Below, piece by piece: positions 13,532 to 23,760 of a stretch of 33,860 nucleotides of DNA (its first letter is position 1; each line of letters starts with the position of its first letter). Position numbers and translations under genes: made by a program. Source of the stretch: Saccoglossus kowalevskii (lineage: Eukaryota > Hemichordata > Enteropneusta > Harrimaniidae); assembly GCF_000003605.2 (NCBI RefSeq), contig NW_003131854.1, positions 91,271 to 125,130 on the forward strand. The letters run 5' to 3'. Below the pieces are notes generated by a model. It saw nothing but the letters and a program-made list of their open reading frames with translations, made no database searches and was not told the origin of the DNA.

Positions 13532-13788
13532 AGAGTTTGATTAAACAATTACAATATTGTACATCTCTATCTCTACAGAACAAAAATTGGCAGTGATGTA
13601 TAATTTAAAGGAAATGTGCGAGACATTCTTTCATGATACCACCTCACTTAGAAGATGCATTTTCTTTAAAAACTCCCTAGCTCACTAAATAAAATACAAC
13701 ATTAAATGTATCAAGACACTAAAGCAGCATGCTCTGAACAAAAATAAGACAAATTTCTTAAAATACATAAAACTTAAAGAGTCCACTC

Positions 13789-13913
13789 CTAAGGTAAAGT
13801 TGGTTCTTGATGAGCAGCTTCTACCAGATCCCACAGGTAATTGGTGATAAAAAATTGTGAATTCTGCTGTTTGTTCAAAGAGAACGGTCGTACATCATGC
13901 TTGGTGCTAACAA
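13789..13913 (-). CDS. SPC24: SPC24 coding exon 4 (C-terminal, with stop)
   Basis: The acceptor on the minus strand is a T-rich tract ending CAG just above 13913. The first two bases complete a split Phe codon; 40 codons and TAG follow. The segment FFITNYLWDLVEAA matches the last helix of the SPC24 head (human FISDYLWSLVDTEW). The tail is about ten residues longer than in human. Confidence 0.93.
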
Positions 13914-15512
13914 CTGAAAAAATTATGTGAAGGAAAATTGCCATGCAAGCGATTTTGTAGATGACGAGCGTCAACATTAAACCAATAGACGATTGTCTGT
14001 TTATTGCAATGCACAAAATGTGTTGATTGAATGTCTCTTTTTTTTTTTTAATAAAATGTTGAAATACCAATCTTTTCAGAGAGAAACATGGTATTGAGAT
14101 ACCCTTACTTCATCAAAATTGACCATCATCAAATGTATATAGCACATTATTAAGCATAAAAAAAACATGTGTTTGTGAAATCCATGCTATGTTTTGATGC
14201 CACTATGAAGCTGTGACTTGTTATTGCCCTTCTTTAAATTTGAATTCACAGACAAGCTCTCAAGGACATAAAATGGTCTATTGTGTGTCATCGACATGAT
14301 TTGAAAAACACATGCATTGTCTCACCCAGACTTTTTTTACAGCTAATTAAACACATGATGCAACAAATCATCAGCTTTTTTTTTTCAAAACTATCAATTG
14401 AAAAAAAGACAATAGGATTTTTTTGGAACCATTCAAATACTTACTGGCTTACTGAGGCATGACTTAGCGAGGCATCACTGAACAGCAGTGTATTTATTAT
14501 GGCCTCCACAATGGTGAAACCTCAATGTACTCAATCCAGCCAAGGTTTACGTCTTGTCCGAGGCAAAATTGTAAAAAGATGCCTTGATGTTTGTTTTTTT
14601 GTATTACGAATATTTAATACCACAACAAGATATATGTTTAAATTAACATTTATAGAATAATGCTTTTGAATACATGCATTAAAGGTTGATTTGAATCCAC
14701 AAAACATCCTTTGAAACAAAAAAGACACATTTCTCAATTCTACCAGATGTGGCGCACTTCACCAGTACTGATGCATGCAATGAGAAGCAAAACCTAATTT
14801 TTTGGGAGTCAAAAACAATATTTTTTTTTTTCATAAAGTTCAATACTGTTCATATGCTCCTTTGTGTTTTTTACAGATTGTCAAATTTGCCTTATATGAT
14901 TAACAAATGTTTCATTTGATTAAAATAAAATACTTTTTGTAGGACAAGAACTTATTTAGTGTTAAACGCCCTCACACCAAAATAAAGCAATCCAGATGTT
15001 GTTTTTTATCCTACATTGAAATTTTGTAAGAAACCACATCAGCTTATCAGTTAGTTGAGGTATGCGCTACAGTGAGCAATCTGCTTTGTATGTTGCATTG
15101 TAATCGGCACACTCTGCGTTTGGCCACAGTAAAGGTATGAACGTGCTCTGGTTCGAGCAAGAGTGCATGTATGTTAGGCCAAAAAAAAATATGTTTTGTT
15201 GCCCTCAGCGACAGACCGAAAAATATGAAATATCGGGTTGCGTTTTTTTTTTCCCATATACCTCGGCTATTTACGATACCCTTAGTTTTCACGAGTTTAA
15301 AAAAAAAAATTAAAAAAATTCCGACTGTCCGACTCAATTTTTCAATTATCCAACTTGAGGGCAACATAAGTTGTGTTTTTTGGCCTTACACTTCACCATG
15401 CACACTGCCTTAGTGCAGGAGATAGAGCAGCTTTTCTTTGACTACAACAATGTATTACATGTAATACAACCAAATATGCACATGGAAAAGAGGTATGACC
15501 AAAAAAGGATAC

Positions 15513-15589
15513 ATCCGTTAACTGTATTTGAATCGCAATCGTAGTCCCACTGGATATTTAACATATTCTGGTACAAGTCCACCTTTAAT
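15513..15589 (-). CDS. SPC24: SPC24 coding exon 3 (globular head start)
   Basis: A 77-base exon lies between a good acceptor (tttgtgtctccacag) and a GT donor (GAT|gtatcc). It enters in phase 2 and leaves in phase 1, matching both neighbours. It encodes LKVDLYQNMLNIQWDYDCDS and a few more residues. The LY…IxWDY block is the signature strand/helix of the SPC24 head. It is too short for ordinary open-frame searches. Confidence 0.92.
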
Positions 15590-16534
15590 CTGTGGAGACA
15601 CAAATAGACATCTTACTCCATTACCTGCCGTGACACTGCAAGTGTAACTTCCACCATTGAGGGCGCTATTTCATCAATGTCATCACAATAACGATACAAT
15701 GTGCATTTGAAACGAAAACGCAATAACGTGTTTTTTAGAGATAGATAGATAGAAACAAGTGTCCAGTTTCCTTGCTGCTACAATACTGAGAGCAACAGCG
15801 ACTAGAAAGAAGTCAATTTTGTAGGATATATACGAGGCAGAATGTGATATGTAAAGAAAACCTGTCAATAAACAAGCTTCTCTTTGGTGTGACTACCGGT
15901 AATACTCTTGTAAGTAACTTTGTATTGACTTTGTTTTTATTGATAAAGTTTGTGAGACCATTGGACTCAGTTTTGAATACATATCTTCATATTTTATCTT
16001 CTACAGATATCTTACAATGTACAAGACGTTATTTATTATGGTATGAATGTAAAAGAGATTTTTCATAATCCTTCAAAGGCAACCTAAATACCGGCAAACA
16101 CAAAATTAACATGTCCAGCAAAAACATAGTATTGTGGAATATCTGCGTAAATAATTTCAGATGGCTGGATTGCTTAAAAGATCAACAATGAAAAAATGTG
16201 CGTATATTTTGTGACAATTTCTGTTTCTTCATTGTAAAAGTGTCAAGGAAATCAACAAGGCAACTAATTTAACAATTTTGTTTTCCCAAAAGAGACATGA
16301 TATTCTTCCTAATATGGCACATAGTTAACTAAAATTGTCATTTGCGAAATATTTCAAGGAATGTGCAAAATGTATAATAATGCATCCTTTCATGAAGAGC
16401 ACATGTCAACTCAATAATAGTTTGACATCACAAAACACATCGTCCGCCTGCACGGTGTTGCTCCGTTCGAACATTCCTCCCTCCACAACACCGTGCGGTA
16501 ATTCTATTCATAACCGTGTATGTCACGTGGTTGC
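15590..16534. other. SPC24 intron sequence, no gene seen
   Basis: Lower-distance part of SPC24 intron 3. It includes a short TAGA repeat near 15739-15752 and a perfect 11-bp inverted repeat (GCACGGTGTTG at 16450-16460 with CAACACCGTGC at 16486-16496, 25-base loop). Open frames here (for example 15844-16068) show no family features. Confidence 0.6.
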
Positions 16535-17406
16535 GCGATAGAAAGTTTACCGACCAATAGAAAGCTTTGTTATGACTACCAAAAAGCGCTTGGGGCTTTG
16601 CATTTGTGATGTCTTCATCTTTGGCTTCATTTCTGTCAATATATGTTGCAGTGACACCATGAGCTTTGAGGTTTAACACCTACTCTTCTATAATACTCAA
16701 CAGTGGCGACAACACTATTACCACGCTTGATGGTCGCAAGGCTGGTAAAGCATAATAACATAATGATTTACCATTTCCAGTGTGACTAAAAACGAACACA
16801 TCAGACTCGGAACTAAGTACCCTGAACGGCTTTTGTCCGAATATTGTATTGCCTCGACATCCAAGCCAACACAGGTTCCACTGTGCGAGCATTTTNNNNN
16901 NNNNNNNNNNNNNNNNNNNNNNNNNNNNNNNNNNNNNNNNNNNNNNNNNNNNNNNNNNNNNNNNNNNNNNNNNNNNNNNNNNNNNNNNNNNNNNNNNNNN
17001 NNNNNNNNNNNNNNNNNNNNNNNNNNNNNNNNNNNNNNNNNNNNNNNNNNNNNNNNNNNNNNNNNNNNNNNNNNNNNNNNNNNNNNNNNNNNNNNNNNNN
17101 NNNNNNNNNNNNNNNNNNNNNNNNNNNNNNNNNNNNNNNNNNNNNNNNNNNNNNNNNNNNNNNNNNNNNNNNNNNNNNNNNNNNNNNNNNNNNNNNNNNN
17201 NNNNNNNNNNNNNNNNNNNNNNNNNNNNNNNNNNNNNNNNNNNNNNNAAGTACCCTGAACGGCTTTTGTCCGAATATTGTATTGCCTCGACATCCAAGCC
17301 AACACAGGTTCCACTGTGCGAGCATTTTCACCACCTGGCAACCATCATGATGAAAACAAAGGCCAAAAACTCTCAGAAAACGGTACTTTGAGATGGTTGT
17401 TGACAC
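16535..17406 (-). pseudogene. RecQ-like DNA helicase fragment, broken
   Basis: On the minus strand the frame contains DVFVFSHTGNGKSLCYYALP, a typical RecQ-family motif I (Walker A TGNGKS at 16764-16781). VVIVLSPLLSIIEE follows, matching motif Ia. A TAG at 16680-16682 stands where RecQ proteins usually have Gln (EEQV). The same frame then continues with LNLKAHGVTATYIDRNEAK and a QALFGS block, as in RecQ helicases. Similarity fades near 16540, before the DEAH box, so only the first part of the helicase core is present. An N gap (16896-17247) interrupts the N-terminal side. RecQ enzymes unwind DNA 3' to 5'; this copy cannot be active. It lies inside SPC24 intron 3 on the same strand and probably arrived as a retrocopy or with a mobile element. 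Confidence 0.75.
16815..17328. other. Assembly gap (352 N) flanked by an exact 81-bp duplication
   Basis: Ns fill 16896-17247. The 81 bases before the gap (16815-16895) are identical to the 81 after it (17248-17328). If the two copies are collapsed, the RecQ-like frame runs straight through with the expected order of blocks. Most likely two contig ends overlap here, and the gap and second copy are artefacts. Confidence 0.9.
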
Positions 17407-17899
17407 CCCCTGAACCGTGTAACAAGATTACCCTGCATATGCAACACATTTAAATTTGGTTGTTTAGGATTTCTTTAAAGTTAAGTTTGTGCTGTTTTTT
17501 TCGATTTTAGCTATTTTCAACGGCTTTTCGACCAGCATTCCACAGCAGCTCGCGCAGAGCCCATAGAAATACATGGTAGAGTGGTGCGCGTCTTTAATAG
17601 CGTCTTGTGACTTAGCTCCGCCCCGACAATGTTGATAGCTTGGCCAAGCACGTTGATGAAAGAAGCAATATGATTTGCTGTTGGTAAACTGATTCCAAAC
17701 TGTGAGGGCATTGTCACATACACATATTCCTAATGAAATACTTCAAGGTGATAGTGGAGTGCTTCACCAGAACATTCACCTTGAAAATTCAAGATGCATA
17801 AAACACATGTCATATAAAGATGTCATTTGTTTAGTTAACAGGCAAAGATAGATAAAACCAGCACTGTCTCAATAATTCAGTCTGATAGAGTATACGTAC
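17407..17899. other. SPC24 intron sequence upstream of the RecQ fragment
   Basis: A minus-strand open frame at 17517-17723 (68 codons) is relatively GC-rich and near the RecQ-like fragment. It may belong to the same inserted sequence, but it has no motif I recognise. Confidence 0.4.
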
Positions 17900-18011
17900 C
17901 TAGTTTTGACTAAAGAATCTTTAGTCTGTTCAGCTAAATCCTCACTTAATTTCTCATTCTTCTCTTTTTTTTTCTTCTCTTCTTCAATGCGTTTGTCGAG
18001 AGATTTACATA
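17900..18011 (-). CDS. SPC24: SPC24 coding exon 2 (coiled coil)
   Basis: A 112-base exon enters in phase 1 and leaves in phase 2 at AG|gtacgt. It encodes CKSLDKRIEEEKKKKEKNEK and then a further charged stretch ending DSLVKT. It extends the coiled coil of exon 1 without a break. The acceptor is a CAGCAG tandem site with a weak pyrimidine tract, so a one-residue length variant is possible. Confidence 0.85.
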
Positions 18012-18050
18012 CTGCTGTTAAGGTTCAAACTCCTACATTTGTATTTGTTT

Positions 18051-18070
18051 ATTCATTCATTCATTCATTC
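18051..18070. repeat. (ATTC)5 microsatellite
   Basis: Five perfect ATTC units lie in SPC24 intron 2, 40 bases from the exon 2 acceptor. Confidence 0.9.
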
Positions 18071-18285
18071 AACTGATATTTTTCTAGTAGAAATGCTTCC
18101 ATTTTTTGGCATCATAGTTCAAACAAGTCATTTTAAATTGAAAAACTGAAGTGAAATACGGTAGTTACATCAAGTCGTGTATAAATGGCACAATTGTGAA
18201 ATAGACAAATAATAAATTTAGCCAGTCAGTCAGCTGTCTTGAATTCCCTGATGTATTTACCATATCTTGACTATTGACAAAACTG

Positions 18286-18627
18286 TCAATCAAGTAAGGT
18301 AGCCCATACATAGACTTGCTTGCAGTCTGTTGTGATTCCAATGAAAATTCTTGAAAAATAATTATATAAATTGCGTAAAAGAGGGGTGAACACGAAAGTC
18401 CTGTAACCGCAAAATCCCAACAAACTTGCAATCAGTGTAAGTGCTCTCACAGTAGCGCTCGCTGCACACATTCTTCTGATAATATTGCACGTTTTTACAC
18501 GGTTAAAATTATTAGAGTCTGTTGGAGCAGTAAAAGTCAAAATCTTCTTCATTATCTCTATTGATGAATGTGTTCGATCGTACACAAACTCTTGATGAAA
18601 AGCATTTTCTACCATGTTTTCTTGCAC
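18286..18627 (-). other. Unidentified 113-codon open frame in SPC24 intron
   Basis: This minus-strand frame of 113 codons is one of the longest in the window not tied to a known gene. The translation has mixed polar and hydrophobic segments (for example FHQEFVYDRTHSSIEIMKK). An overlapping frame at 18165-18431 also has moderately protein-like content, which could mean an old coding relic with a frameshift. No motif is recognised, and it may be chance. Confidence 0.2.
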
Positions 18628-18800
18628 GATTTGACCTGCAATAACGTCCTTTGACCTGATAGTTCAAGTCTGTTATAAACAAATTTCTCTGGGAATTCCC
18701 GAAGGCATTCTTAGTAACACAATGTGAAAGTGAATTGTCAATGTCGAAATACAGGCTGTTGGAACTGAAAATGGCACAATTTTTTTTTAAAACATTTTTA

Positions 18801-19802
18801 CAGCAGACTCAAGATATTTACATACACCTAGCTCCCACACCCGGTAGGTAATTACCAAAGGACTTTGCAACATCCCCAGGCACTTCTAAGATACTCCAAT
18901 GACCGTTGTAGATGCAATAAAGTTACATACACGCCTACATGACAGTTAATCAATGCGGAATGGAATGCCTTTGATGTTTGGCCATGAGGAACGAGGAGGT
19001 AGTTGGACTATTCCATTGCTTTGTAGATACAAATATTATTGCTGTGTAATATAATACGAACATTATTAAACTGGGAATAAATAATAATAAGAAATGATAA
19101 ATCTAAATTCTTTTGATCTTTTCCTTGTTAAGATGTTGTCAATGGATTTATATATTTTTTCTTGTGTAACATTCAGTCGACGAAGGCCACTATTCCTCTT
19201 GGGACGTATCCAACCGATGCGTCAGAAATGCCGCACAATCCCGTGAACAATTGCCCTCGTTAGTGCAACTTCCTCCGTCGACGATCATTCGCAAGAGGCG
19301 AATAATCTTTATCTCAGTGTCTTCATCTAAACGCCTTGACATAATAGCAATACCCCAGGTAATTCAAAATCAGAAACTGCATTCAAAACTAAACTGTTCT
19401 CACGTGGATAATTGGGATAATTTCATTATATGTTAGGGGCGTTTTTAAATATTTGTATCAACTAGGTTTATTATTTTTGCGAAATGTTCAAAATAGAATT
19501 TATTAAATGAACCAGCATATGTATGCATGAAATAATAAAGTGTTCAATATCAAAAATGAGTAAAACATGATTGTTTGATGAATGTTTGACAGGACGCTTA
19601 CACGTTGTAATAGTTGAACCCATCTGAAACCCTCAGGCCTGGTCCGTTGTTTTGATTAACTGTCACGTAGGCGTGTATGTAACTTTATTGCATCTACAAT
19701 GGTCATTGGAGCATCTAGGAAAGTGTCTGGGGATGTTGCAAAGTCCTATTAATTACCTACCGGGTGCGGAGTTAGGTGTATGTACATATCTTGCGCTCGC
19801 TG
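18801..19802. mobile_element. DNA transposon relic with ~150-bp terminal inverted repeats (Tc1/mariner-like ends)
   Basis: The 153 bases at 18801-18953 are the reverse complement of 19652-19802 with modest divergence. Shared blocks include 'tttacatacaccta', 'cacccggtaggtaatta', 'ggactttgcaacatcccca', 'gatgcaataaagttacatac' and 'acgcctac'. The ends are CAGC…GCTG, flanked on both sides by TA (18799-18800 and 19803-19804). TA target duplication with CAG ends is the Tc1/mariner pattern. The 0.7-kb interior has no intact transposase. A more GC-rich part (about 19170-19340) may be a decayed coding remnant. It sits in SPC24 intron 2. Confidence 0.85.
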
Positions 19803-19804
19803 TA

Positions 19805-20396
19805 AAAGGTAAACCAAATATGGAATGAAGTATTTACCGCCTTTCACATTTGTTAATAGGTTGTTGTCAAAGCATTCATGCACGGTTATTGTGGTCTACG
19901 CATAACATATTTAAGGCGGTCAATATCCATGCTGTATTATATAAATACAATTACCGGTATTCGGAAAAGTCAAACAATGATTAATTAAAGACCAGGTTTT
20001 ATGAATAGACAATCAAAATTTAGGATATTTTGTTGGGGGATGGGTGCTTAGCCAATTGTAAACCCCAAACTAGAAATGTCCCAAAAGTGGGGGCGAGTGC
20101 TTAGTCAAGCTTGGGCACTAAGCCAGTCAAGTACAGTATATGACACAGAATGATATTTTAGATACGCATAATCTTTATCCCACATGAACCAATGTTAAAT
20201 GGCTCAAACATCATGGTTTTTAAAAACACACACAGACACACACGCACATATGGTAACCCCTAAAGATTCCATTATGTGTTTTGCACACAACAGTAAAAAG
20301 CCACTGGGTAAATGTCATACCTGTGTTTTTACACAAACAATTATTTAGTCAGTACATGCACAAACTCAAGTCTCCAACTTTAAAAAGGATATTCAC
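19805..20396. other. SPC24 intron sequence, no gene seen
   Basis: AT-rich intron sequence with a short CA-rich run near 20225-20250. The short frame at 20281-20502 (plus) overlaps SPC24 exon 1 on the other strand and is a shadow. Confidence 0.6.
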
Positions 20397-20710
20397 TCTC
20401 TTTCAACTGGTCTTTCGAATGTGCTTGTATTTTTTGGTATTCTCCGTTAGCAATCAGTTCCTGATTCTGTATTTCTTCCAAACTATTGTCATTTGCTATT
20501 AACTTGGCTCGTTCCTCGTTCAGCTTGGTGTAACGCATAATATCATCCTTCATTTGCTGCTGCTGACTGCATTGTAGTTGATGCAATTCTCTATACTGCT
20601 GGCCGAGATGCTTGATAGCATCAGCTTCTTGATTTAACCGTAGGTGTTCTGTCAGTTCTTTTACGAACACCATTCCTTCTTCAGCATAGTCAGTCATATT
20701 GCTTATTGAA
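20397..20710 (-). CDS. SPC24: SPC24 coding exon 1 (start codon, N-terminal coiled coil)
   Basis: The exon begins at 20710 after an acceptor (tttattgcag). It has 13 bases of 5' UTR and the ATG at 20697-20695, then 100 codons plus one base up to the donor GAGA|gtgaat. The protein starts MTDYAEEGMVFVKELTEHLR. It has heptad-like Leu spacing and a Gln run (SQQQQ). This start gives an N-terminus similar in length to human SPC24. The frame stays open further upstream to about 20751, but that part lies beyond the acceptor. Confidence 0.9.
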
Positions 20711-21740
20711 CTGCAATAAATACATTCATGAGAACATTTTTGTATATACAAGAAATATTGTCACAGACATTGTGTGAGGTAACGTTAGTGGAGTAAAATG
20801 GTGCACATGACACTAAAACTGGGGGAAAACAGTGTTTTAGTTGTACATCTAGTTGGAAAAGAAACACCAAACACTGATTTCAGTAAAAACAATATCCTAA
20901 AATATGTTTTTCTAGCTTTCTGGTGAATATATCAATAATTCTGGCATGAAGGAATTCAAATTACTAGTATCAATGCCATAGAACACAAAGGACCTAGCTA
21001 GTTTATAAAGTTAATCATTTATTGTATAAATGTCTTGACAGTTTTTAGAATTGTATGCTACTGTATTAAACACAAATCACTCATGTTCAATCTAACTGAA
21101 CATTTCATTCCTATTTAGGGTTATTAAACTAATTAAAATAACCACACTATTTTGAAACCTTTGAAAGTTGTGAACAAAATGACAAAAAAAAGAACATGGT
21201 TTTTAGCAAATGATAGTAAAACGGAGTACAGTGAAACCAAGCAAACTAGAAAACTGCAGCTGGGGACTATAAACTACAGGTAGGTAGGTGGTGGCAGAAG
21301 ATAGATGTGACCGAATTTCCTTAAAGAATAAGGGAAATATGAATAAAATTAGCCCTGTGTGCATGTCTGTTGTTCCGGCTGCTACACAGGGCTAGAATAA
21401 AATATGTGCAAAGAACCAAATTTCTCACCACTCCCTCTGATAAACGGGTACCCCCTTTATTGTTGTGATGTCGATCTCGAGAGAATTTTTCAATATCTTC
21501 CTTCCACTGTATTGAAGTATGTAATCAACGAAAAGAATACAATCGGTATCGCAACAAACTGAAGACCACTCAGGCTGGCATTCTCTGATTTATGATTTAG
21601 TAAATATGGACGAAAGTGTTTTGACTCCAGTGAGGAGTCATCGATGACACCTTTCGCATTATGATCAGTTCCAGTGTAAAATAAATCACGTGTAGGATAC
21701 TATAAGTCCTTAAACGAGATGAAAATGCGACGATACATAC
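20711..21740. other. SPC24 intron 1, no gene seen
   Basis: Non-coding sequence between the probable 5' UTR exon and the start-codon exon. Nothing further was recognised. Confidence 0.6.
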
Positions 21741-21809
21741 CGTAAATAGACAGAGTATTTTCGATTTGTTCAAAATTAGCGCCGTTGCCGTAAACTTTCG
21801 TAACGACAA
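21741..21809 (-). other. SPC24: Probable SPC24 non-coding first exon
   Basis: The minus strand has a strong donor (TTTACG|gtatgt) at 21741/21740, pairing naturally with the acceptor at 20711. There is no ATG between 21809 and the donor. The 5' end is not defined by the sequence; 21809 is only a guide. Confidence 0.5.
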
Positions 21810-22130
21810 TTTGTATTGGTTAGATGGTATATTTGCATAAAACGGTATCCAATCATTTCACCCGTTGTAAAAGTCAGCTGTTTACGACAATGTTTACAGT
21901 CAGAGTCATGTGAGGGCGCAACACATAATAAGGCGTAACAAATGTAATGCATGCATATATGCGGTGCCTGGAATTAAGATTCGAGAGATTAGTTTCGAAT
22001 CAGTTGAATGAAATGTATGAGATTACATTCGCTAGTTAATAAGACATATATAAATGGCAAAAGTTCAAGCAATTTATACAAGCAGATCAAATAAATGTTT
22101 TGTTTTTTTTATATTTTGCACACTGAACCC
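21810..22130. promoter_or_regulatory. Probable bidirectional promoter between SPC24 and APAF1
   Basis: The short space between the two divergent genes holds an ATTTGCAT octamer (21831-21838) and CCAAT motifs in both orientations (minus strand at 21815-21819, plus strand at 21849-21853). CCGGAAGT, the ETS-family core, lies at 22129-22136 at the APAF1 side. No TATA box is convincingly placed. These are known promoter motifs, but their use here is inferred. Confidence 0.5.
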
Positions 22131-22272
22131 GGAAGTTAATTGCCAGGTCGAACGCAGTTTCAAGCAAGCGTTTTCCATGAATAACGGAAACGATGCCTAA
22201 ATTTCTGTTTCCCGAATATTCCCGCTGAGATTGCTTCTGTAGAGTCGTTAGTAATACGACTTAAAGTCTCCG
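22130..22272 (+). other. APAF1: Probable APAF1 non-coding first exon
   Basis: The sequence ends in a perfect donor (TCTCCG|gtaagt) at 22272/22273, facing away from SPC24 and upstream of the APAF1 coding exons. It contains only short upstream ATG frames (for example one ending TAA near 22200). The 5' boundary is a guess based on the ETS-like motif. Confidence 0.45.
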
Positions 22273-23280
22273 GTAAGTTGAAATTGTTGTAAAAGAACTG
22301 AATGATTGTATTATTCAGCATGATAACACTGCGATATTTATTTGGACTTCGTTTTCACTCTGTCGTCTACAGCACTATACAATAGTCATTGCTTGTACAT
22401 GAATATTGTTTACCTTGGTTCAGGTGTTTATTTTCTGTTTTAATATTAAATGTCGACAATGGTCTATGTCGACGAATTTCAAAAGTGTGATGGCGAATAT
22501 GACGTTGTTTTGCTTGAGTGCAACAATAGACCTTAAAAATACACATGTATTTTCACGGTCTAAGCTACAACATACATTTCTCTAAATAATTAAGGGAGTG
22601 AATCATTCATAATTATAGGGGGTTTTCAACTCGCTTTCCTGACAATGGTTTTGTATAGCTGTTTCAAGCAAGTTAATATCACATAAAATGCCCCCCCCCC
22701 CAAATACCCCCACATCTGCCTTCGGATTAATACAAAACAGTAAATTAGTTTCACTTTAATTTATTTTTAGCTTGTGCCCTTTTTTGAATGGAATTGAACA
22801 ATAAAATTTTCTAAATAAGCAAGGTCATATAAATATTCATCAATATTTGTTTAATTGTTATTTTTCACAAAATGTTCAATTTCAATGATTCATTTCTGAC
22901 CTTGACTAATACTAATGTAAACATAAAAATTCCAAGGCCAATGCTTATCTGCACTGTTCCTTGTACAATAAAATATCAACATTGGCAGCTGACTTGTTGA
23001 CTATTTTGATGTCTGCATTAATTGTGTCTGGAGATTATTATCTTATTTGAACTAGTTTAATAATCAAACCATTTTATGAGGGTTTGACATATGGCTGAAT
23101 GCTTGCAGCATTTATGTAACACAATGTACTTGATTGCTTTATTTATAACTTATTGTTTGTGTGTTTCTAGGGTCATCAATTTAACTACTGTGGAATATAT
23201 TTGCTTCTTTAAATTGCATGTGATTTATGATAAAACTGTGAAATAATTATTATGTGTCATATTCCATATTGTAGTTTTAG
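22273..23280. other. APAF1 5' intron, no gene seen
   Basis: AT-rich sequence with an 11-base C run at 22691-22701. No coding exon was recognised. Confidence 0.55.
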
Positions 23281-23335
23281 TGAAAATAAAATCCCAATGA
23301 AATACTAATGCTGCCGGGAAAGAAAGCATCAGATG
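23281..23335 (+). other. APAF1: Possible second APAF1 5' UTR exon
   Basis: It is bounded by tag/ttttag acceptor-like sites and a clear donor (GATG|gtatgt). It contains ATG CTG CCG…, but splicing to the next acceptor would not keep that frame with the CARD. If used it is therefore UTR with an upstream frame. Confidence 0.3.
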
Positions 23336-23458
23336 GTATGTGCATGGGAATATTTGCAAAAATTCTTTGAAGATTATTATGGCTGCATGAACTAATGTTT
23401 TATCTGTCTGTGCAAGTGGATTATAATATTTCTGTCTTGTTTGTTAAGTTCTGATAGC

Positions 23459-23608
23459 ATGGATATTGCCATGGAAGAATGGGCTCGTAGCAGTCTGCTG
23501 GTCAATCGATTGAAAATAATAGATGATCTGAATGTATCGTACATCATAAATCACCTCATTCAAGACAGAGTTATCAGCATAGATGAATCTGAAATTATCA
23601 AGCATGAG
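23459..23608 (+). CDS. APAF1: APAF1 coding exon 1 (CARD, first half)
   Basis: The ATG at 23459 opens 50 codons, ending at GAG|gtcagt (phase 0). A second in-frame ATG lies four codons later. LNVSYIINHLIQDRVISIDE aligns with human IKTSYIMDHMISDGFLTISE, the CARD helices 2-3. An acceptor (…ttgttaag or …gatag) lies just upstream, so the exon includes a few UTR bases. Confidence 0.92.
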
Positions 23609-23760
23609 GTCAGTGAGTTGAGCAATAAAGTAAACCTGCATAATATTTGTTTTCTCATTTTATTTTAATAATTTTTGATCAAGACCTTTAGTTTTAAACT
23701 GCTTTTTGCTGGAAGGTTGTGTTCTTGTTTCCAATCACACAGTATTATACTCTTTCACAG

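Larger units (their letters stand above)
13526..21809 (-). other. SPC24: SPC24 gene, kinetochore NDC80-complex subunit (whole locus)
   Basis: Four coding exons on the minus strand (20697-20397, 18011-17900, 15589-15513, 13913-13789) join with phases 1, 2 and 1 into a 204-residue protein; human SPC24 has 197. Residues about 15-140 are charged and Gln/Glu/Lys-rich, as in the coiled coil that pairs with SPC25. The C-terminal part matches the globular RWD-like head: LYQNMLNIQWDYDCD parallels human LYHQVSKIEWDYECE, and FFITNYLWDLV parallels human FISDYLWSLV. In the NDC80 complex the SPC24/SPC25 head binds CENP-T and the MIS12 complex, anchoring microtubule-binding NDC80/NUF2 to the inner kinetochore. 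A probable non-coding first exon ends at 21741. Introns are about 1.0, 2.4, 2.3 and 1.6 kb. Identification rests on two independent conserved blocks, length and phase agreement. Confidence 0.93.

Noticed and set aside
16680-17406. Several open frames of about 160-207 codons across the N gap on both strands
   Set aside because: They are open only because Ns carry no stops. The real signal is the minus-strand RecQ-like frame on either side.
21741-21809. Upstream open frame overlapping the SPC24 start
   Set aside because: The apparent first codon at 21809 is TTG, not ATG, and no ATG lies in this exon, so there is no real upstream AUG frame.
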